Of a DNA stretch of 8,584 nucleotides, positions 5,726 to 8,584 are shown in pieces; position 1 is the first letter of the stretch; every line of letters starts with the position of its first letter. Origin of the DNA: Alphaproteobacteria bacterium (GTDB lineage: Bacteria; Pseudomonadota; Alphaproteobacteria; ATCC43930; CGMCC-115725). Position numbers and translations under genes: made by a program. The stretch is from assembly GCA_005888425.1 (NCBI GenBank), contig VAZF01000364.1:1-8584 (forward strand), read 5' to 3'. The notes under the pieces are model-generated. The model ran no database searches, was not told the origin of the DNA, and saw only the letters and a list, made by a program, of their open reading frames with translations.

Positions 5726-6379
5726 CTACCGCGCGCTCAGTATCGCGAACCAGGCTTCAATCTGCTTTCGATCTGCGTCGCCCCAATCCGCTAGGCCCGC
5801 TCGTGGCTGTCCTCCCGCAACAATTGACACACGCATCGCAGCAAAATCTGAGGGAGACAGCCAGCTCTTTTGATTCGGTGGTGTTCGCGCGAGTTTTGCG
5901 ACGATCGGGTCTGGTACCCCAAGCTCCAACACATCTTTTAGCATCGCTGCGGTAGCCGTTCTTGCAGCGAGGGTCTCTTTACCGTTTTCGTTGGCTCGAT
6001 GGACGCCTATAGCGGCATCCGCGGCAACGAAACGATTTGGTGCTGCAGCGAAGAGCAAGAAACAAGCAGATGAGCATTGTCCGCCAGGTGGCACAAACAG
6101 GGGGAACCCCGCCCGTCTGATTACACCGGCGAGTGTTTCCGCCTCGACTAACCCGCCACCCGGGCTGTCGACAACGATGCCGGCAACACGGTCACTCGCC
6201 GGCAGAGACAGTAAAAAACCAAGAAGCCGTTGCGTATCACCGTCAGTAATACGCCCGCGCGCTATCAGCAGGATTTTGGAAGCGTGACCGAGTGCTACTT
6301 TGTCATATTGCAGCGCCTGTCCAGTGCATGTGCCCAGTAGGAGGACAAGCAAAGCTGCGGCGACTCGGCGGAGTTTCAT
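5726..6379 (-). CDS. Periplasmic ClpP-like serine protease family protein
   Basis: The 217-residue protein has a signal peptide (MKLRR, then a hydrophobic run to about residue 22 ending in GQA) and a crotonase/ClpP-like fold. VVDSPGGGL at residues 69-77 is the oxyanion-hole segment, GGQCSSACFLLF at 99-110 carries the probable nucleophile Ser104, and IGVHRA at 124-129 supplies the probable catalytic His127. A late WLSPSDF segment (173-179) is typical of this exported family in Rhizobiales. Length is normal and no residue appears lost. Substrates are unknown; it should act in the periplasm. It is the last gene of the minus-strand run, about 330 bp downstream of the Crp-like gene, and converges on the cyclase with a gap of about 95 bp in which no terminator hairpin is visible. 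The ribosome-binding site is weak. Confidence 0.85.
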   Translation of the reverse strand: MKLRRVAAALLVLLLGTCTGQALQYDKVALGHASKILLIARGRITDGDTQRLLGFLLSLPASDRVAGIVVDSPGGGLVEAETLAGVIRRAGFPLFVPPGGQCSSACFLLFAAAPNRFVAADAAIGVHRANENGKETLAARTATAAMLKDVLELGVPDPIVAKLARTPPNQKSWLSPSDFAAMRVSIVAGGQPRAGLADWGDADRKQIEAWFAILSAR

Positions 6380-6399
6380 CGTAGAGGCACCTAGTGACG

Positions 6400-6573
6400 A
6401 TGGCCAAGATGAGTCTGGCCCCGGAGGAAGCGCTTGCCTCCGAATACGCTTTCGATGCCCAAAGAAAGGTTAAGAATAATCGGGAATATAGGGTGTTTGA
6501 GTATTTGGTATCGTTAAGAATAAATGAATGTACACACCCAGAGTCAGTACGGCGCTTGTCGCAGATACTATGA
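6400..6573 (+). CDS. Doubtful 57-residue ORF, plus strand
   Basis: ATG 6400 opens a 57-codon frame that ends at TGA 6571-6573. It begins MAKMSLAPEEALASEYAF and is charged, with basic and acidic residues alternating (QRKVKNNREYRVFEYL), as in a small soluble helical protein. AGAGG at 6383-6387 gives plausible spacing for an alternative GTG start at 6394, which would add two residues. No family is recognised. It overlaps a minus-strand small frame (6470-6664), so at most one is likely to be used. Confidence 0.2.
   Translation: MAKMSLAPEEALASEYAFDAQRKVKNNREYRVFEYLVSLRINECTHPESVRRLSQIL
6422..6442. repeat. Inverted repeat near the start of the ClpP-like gene
   Basis: CGGAGG (6422-6427) and CCTCCG (6437-6442) flank the self-complementary AAGCGCTT (6428-6435) with a single extra G, giving a nearly continuous 21-base palindrome. 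It lies about 43 bases upstream of the ClpP-like start codon. No T tract follows on either strand, so an operator or message hairpin is likelier than a terminator. Confidence 0.3.
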
Positions 6574-6664
6574 TCGCCCTTTTTAAAAGAACACCGCTGC
6601 GAGCGACATGTGGGACAAACGGCTTCGCATTGCCGAAACAGAGCAGAGCAGCAGGCCGCGCCAT
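6470..6664 (-). CDS. Doubtful 64-residue ORF with one membrane helix, minus strand
   Basis: The frame runs from ATG 6664 to TAA at 6470. Residues about 29-51 (RAIIVSATSAVLTLGVYIHL onward) form a clear hydrophobic helix, followed by a Pro- and Tyr-rich tail (TPYIPDYS). There is no other ATG, GTG or TTG start between the first Met and the helix, and no good ribosome-binding site before ATG 6664, which is embedded in the palindrome CGCGCCATGGCGCG (6657-6670). It would fit, in orientation, between the Crp-like and ClpP-like genes. No family is recognised. The helix is the only positive evidence. Confidence 0.28.
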   Translation of the reverse strand: MARPAALLCFGNAKPFVPHVARSGVLLKRAIIVSATSAVLTLGVYIHLFLTIPNTQTPYIPDYS

Positions 6665-6670
6665 GGCGCG
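6657..6670. repeat. 14 bp perfect palindrome and short repeats downstream of the Crp-like gene
   Basis: CGCGCCATGGCGCG is a perfect palindrome. Immediately beside it, GGAGGGCC occurs twice (6674-6681 and 6695-6702), each copy followed by a GAGCTA motif, making an imperfect short tandem repeat. The block begins just after the Crp-like stop codon on the minus strand and may be a 3' hairpin of that message. Confidence 0.3.
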
Positions 6671-6706
6671 CCCGGAGGGCCCCAGAGCTACGCGGGAGGG
6701 CCGGAG

Positions 6707-7399
6707 CTAACTTAGCGCTTCGATAGCTCGCGCATCGCGAATCACGATTAGGCGCTTACCGAGATCGACCAGTCCATCCCGTTGCCAAGCATGAAGCTGC
6801 TTATTTACACGTTCGCGAGTAGCGCCGATCATTCCCGCGAGTTCGTGTTGAGAGACATTAAGCTGCACGGGACCGTCTGGAGCAGGGGTCGACGTACTGC
6901 TGGCCAATCTCATCAATGCCCTGGCGAGCCTTGTGTCTAGCCGTTCGAAAAGTGCGGCCTCTATCTGGTCGTCCGTCTGGCGAAGCCGCTGGGATAGCAG
7001 TTTCAGCAACCGCATACAGAGGTCGCTCCGTTGTTCCAAAAACGGAATGAAATCGCGACGGTCGATGACCAGCAAGTCGCAATCGCTCAATGCCGTGGCG
7101 TCGGCGGTTCTGGGATCGCCATCTAACAAGGCGATTTCGCCGAATACTTCGCCCGCATTGATAATCGCCAGCACCACCTCTCTCCCACTCTGAGCCGGGG
7201 CGCTGATTTTGATCCGACCGGCTATGACGGCCATCATGCTTCGTGCTGGCGAGCCCTTTATAAAAATTGTACGCCCCGCCGGATAGTGTTGGAGCCGAGC
7301 ATGAGATAAAAGGATATCAATCTCAGCCCGAGCTAAATCCCCAAATAGGGCATGTCCCTCGAACAGCGATCCCCTATCCATCGGGGTCAGCGCTCGCAT
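6707..7399 (-). CDS. Crp/Fnr-family transcriptional regulator (CRP-like, cAMP-binding type)
   Basis: An N-terminal cyclic-nucleotide-binding domain (about residues 15-120) has the phosphate-binding cassette GEIALLDGDPRTADATA at 87-103, with Glu88, Arg97 and Thr98 matching Glu72, Arg82 and Ser83 of E. coli CRP. The dimerisation helix keeps Thr142 where CRP has adenine-contacting Thr127, but the next residue is Asp instead of Ser. A winged helix-turn-helix follows (about 181-202, SQHELAGMIGATRERVNKQL). Its recognition helix has Arg195, Glu196 and Lys200 where CRP has Arg180, Glu181 and Arg185, so TGTGA-type half-sites are plausible. There is no FNR-type N-terminal cysteine cluster. I chose ATG 7399 over ATG 7438 because GAGG lies five bases before it; the protein is 230 residues, a usual length. 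It follows the export lipoprotein on the same strand and is about 1.1 kb from the adenylate cyclase, its likely ligand source. Confidence 0.9.
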   Translation of the reverse strand: MRALTPMDRGSLFEGHALFGDLARAEIDILLSHARLQHYPAGRTIFIKGSPARSMMAVIAGRIKISAPAQSGREVVLAIINAGEVFGEIALLDGDPRTADATALSDCDLLVIDRRDFIPFLEQRSDLCMRLLKLLSQRLRQTDDQIEAALFERLDTRLARALMRLASSTSTPAPDGPVQLNVSQHELAGMIGATRERVNKQLHAWQRDGLVDLGKRLIVIRDARAIEALS

Positions 7400-7498
7400 T
7401 AGCACCTCATCGCGGCTACGCGTGAAGAAGGGTCGCACATTGCGATCGACGTGCGCGCATCCGATAGAGTTTAAGAATTTTGCCCCGCTGTCTGAGAG

Positions 7499-8089
7499 TC
7501 AAAAGTAACGCCGCGGAATTTGAATGATATCGCCAGGCATGATCGGAATAGCCGCAGATGAAGTATACTCTCGAAGTCCACTCTCACCGGGATGCTGTAT
7601 AAAAATACGATCTCGGCTGGCACGGTAAGTAGTGCCTCCGGCAATAGCTATCGCGCTCAATACGTTTAGACCGCTAGTATACGCATATGATCCGGGCTTT
7701 TCTACTTCACCTATTATATAAAATGGACGGAATTCTGATACACTAACTGTAATCTTCGGGTTTTTCAGATATTCCTTGCTGTAGAGTGCTACCAGTTGCT
7801 GTTGCAAATCGTTTTCCGTGAGGCCGGCTGCTTTCACAACACCCGCTAACGGGAGGGAGATAAAACCGGTGGGGTCGATCTGGTATTCTCCCGAGAGGCC
7901 CGTTTCACCGTAAACGGTGATCCGGACCTTTTCCCCCGGCTGAAGGCGATACGGCTTGTCGGCTACAGATGCGATTGCCTGCTGGTCGGCCGCCGTGGGT
8001 TGCAGGATCGCATCGCCACCACAGGCCGCAACGAGCGAAAGAACTAGGCCCGCGCAAAGCGGACGTACTGCGTTCGGGAGCTTCAACAT
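7499..8089 (-). CDS. Polysaccharide export (OPX) lipoprotein, short single-SLBB form
   Basis: This Wza/ExoF/GumB-type protein passes capsular or exopolysaccharide across the envelope. A lipoprotein signal ends in LVAAC with lipidated Cys23. A Poly_export domain spans about residues 46-118 (YRLQPGEKVRITVYGE, DPTGFISLPLAG), followed by one SLBB domain from about 121 (FYIIGEVEKPGSYAYTSGLN) to the end. At 196 residues it is roughly half the length of E. coli Wza and lacks further SLBB repeats and the C-terminal amphipathic helix that forms the outer-membrane pore. It therefore belongs with short OPX proteins that need a separate outer-membrane partner. No obvious ribosome-binding site precedes ATG 8089. 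It is the first gene of the minus-strand run and probably lies at the edge of a larger polysaccharide locus that shares gmd-fcl. No Wzc-type kinase or polymerase is inside the window. Confidence 0.92.
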   Translation of the reverse strand: MLKLPNAVRPLCAGLVLSLVAACGGDAILQPTAADQQAIASVADKPYRLQPGEKVRITVYGETGLSGEYQIDPTGFISLPLAGVVKAAGLTENDLQQQLVALYSKEYLKNPKITVSVSEFRPFYIIGEVEKPGSYAYTSGLNVLSAIAIAGGTTYRASRDRIFIQHPGESGLREYTSSAAIPIMPGDIIQIPRRYF

Positions 8090-8500
8090 GATGGGGTTTG
8101 AATTTAAGCAGGGCGGTCTTGCCGCGCAACATTCCGATGGGTAGCAGCCGACCTGCAGGTACGATTTCGCCCGGTTATGCGTGTGGCCGCCCCCCCTCGA
8201 GGCCCGTGACCGTGTCGTCTTCGAGATGGGCCAGCTGACCGGCCATGCGCGTGCCTTTTCGAGGGTGTCCAGCTGTTACAGCAGCGGGCGCGCCTTCTCG
8301 ATTCGCTACGACCGGCGATCCAAAATCCCCGAACATAATAAACCATTCAGCGAGAGCGCCAGTAGAGTTGTTCGAGAGGGATCTGGGGTATGGCGGGAGA
8401 TTGCCCCGCCTTTGCGCCGGTCGATTATCCGCCGCGAGAATGACAAGATGGGTGAAATGCGGAGATGACCCGCCATCCGGCGCCGCTGTCGGGGAGTTGA
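8090..8500. other. Divergent non-coding region between the OPX gene and the right-edge gene
   Basis: No gene is supported in these 411 bases; open frames cross it on both strands but none resembles a known protein or has a good start. It holds two short palindromes suited to a dimeric regulator: ACCTGCAGGT (8151-8160) about 60 bp upstream of the OPX start, and GCTGT-T-ACAGC (8272-8282). On the minus strand TATTAT (8340-8335) resembles a -10 box, but its -35 is weak. The position between divergent starts makes it the expected site of two promoters. Confidence 0.45.
8392..8413 (+). terminator. GC-rich hairpin with short T run
   Basis: GGCGGG (8392-8397) and CCCGCC (8405-8410) form a 6 bp GC-only stem with a 7-base loop, followed by only three T residues. 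It lies 88 bases before the right-edge start codon on the same strand. It could be a weak intrinsic terminator, an attenuator for the following gene, or chance in GC-rich DNA. Confidence 0.25.
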
Positions 8501-8584
8501 ATGCCAAGCCCGCCACTGATCGTCACGGACGGCTTTCTGCCGGCCGAACTGGCGCTGCAGATGCGCCGCGCGATCGACGAGCAT
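8501..8584 (+). CDS. N-terminal 28 codons of a gene leaving the right edge; possibly a 2OG-Fe(II) oxygenase-like protein
   Basis: ATG 8501 follows GGGGAG at a spacing of four bases, a good ribosome-binding site, and the frame stays open to the window end. It begins MPSPPLIVTDGFLPAELALQ and continues with a basic helix (MRRAIDEH). An initial short strand followed by D-x-F-L-P and an amphipathic helix resembles the opening of prolyl-hydroxylase-type 2-oxoglutarate/iron oxygenases and of related proteins seen in rhizobial polysaccharide loci. Only the start is visible and none of the catalytic His or Asp residues fall inside the window, so the family is a guess. It is divergent from the OPX gene. 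Confidence 0.5.
   Translation, partial: MPSPPLIVTDGFLPAELALQMRRAIDEH

Noticed and set aside
8151..8160. A lux-type box (ACCTGCAGGT) upstream of the OPX gene
   Set aside because: Real lux boxes have ACCTG and CAGGT arms separated by about ten bases; here the arms are fused into a 10 bp palindrome, and no LuxI or LuxR gene is in the window. Kept only as a palindrome in the region entry.
1..8584. Transposase, integrase, CRISPR, tRNA or rRNA genes
   Set aside because: Looked for on both strands; no transposase motifs, spaced repeats, tRNA-like cloverleaf segments or conserved rRNA blocks were seen.

Overview
The window looks like a chromosomal or accessory segment of an alphaproteobacterium, most likely Rhizobiales and Bradyrhizobium-like. 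The reasons are the style of the proteins: a CHASE2-linked class III cyclase, a Crp-type regulator with a GE-(x)n-PRTADATA cyclic-nucleotide pocket, a periplasmic ClpP-like protein with a GGQCSSAC motif, and a short polysaccharide export lipoprotein. Base composition looks GC-rich but mixed, with AT-rich patches around 450-560 and 6440-6600. This was judged by eye and not computed. No rRNA, tRNA, CRISPR array, insertion sequence or origin was seen.

Layout. (1) 1-155, minus strand: the 5' end of an unrecognised gene that runs off the left edge and has its own good sigma70-type promoter. (2) 156-755: a long control region with an FNR-type palindrome, a perfect CRP-type operator (TGTGA-N6-TCACA), a possible 34-residue membrane peptide, and a repeat-framed palindromic leader just before gmd. 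(3) 756-2764, plus strand: gmd and fcl, one-base overlapped, the two-step route from GDP-mannose to GDP-L-fucose. (4) 2765-3578: mostly non-coding, with one likely small secreted protein and an inverted repeat ahead of the next gene. (5) 3579-5630, plus strand: a CHASE2 receptor adenylate cyclase. Its conserved C-terminal tail is present but out of frame (5570-5686), which points to a deletion/frameshift. (6) 5726-8089, minus strand: read in transcription order, a polysaccharide export (OPX) lipoprotein, a Crp-family regulator, a doubtful small membrane ORF and a periplasmic ClpP-like protein. (7) 8090-8500: non-coding with several short palindromes. (8) 8501 to the right edge, plus strand: the first 28 codons of another gene.

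How it may work together. The gmd-fcl pair supplies an activated deoxysugar and the OPX lipoprotein exports polysaccharide, so this is the edge of a surface-polysaccharide locus. Embedded in it are the maker of a second messenger (membrane receptor adenylate cyclase), a likely receiver (Crp-like protein with the phosphate-binding Arg-Thr and a CRP-like recognition helix) and a perfect CRP-type operator upstream of the sugar-nucleotide genes. The inferred model is a self-contained cAMP circuit that tunes fucose-containing polysaccharide production. The parts are seen in the sequence; the wiring is inference.
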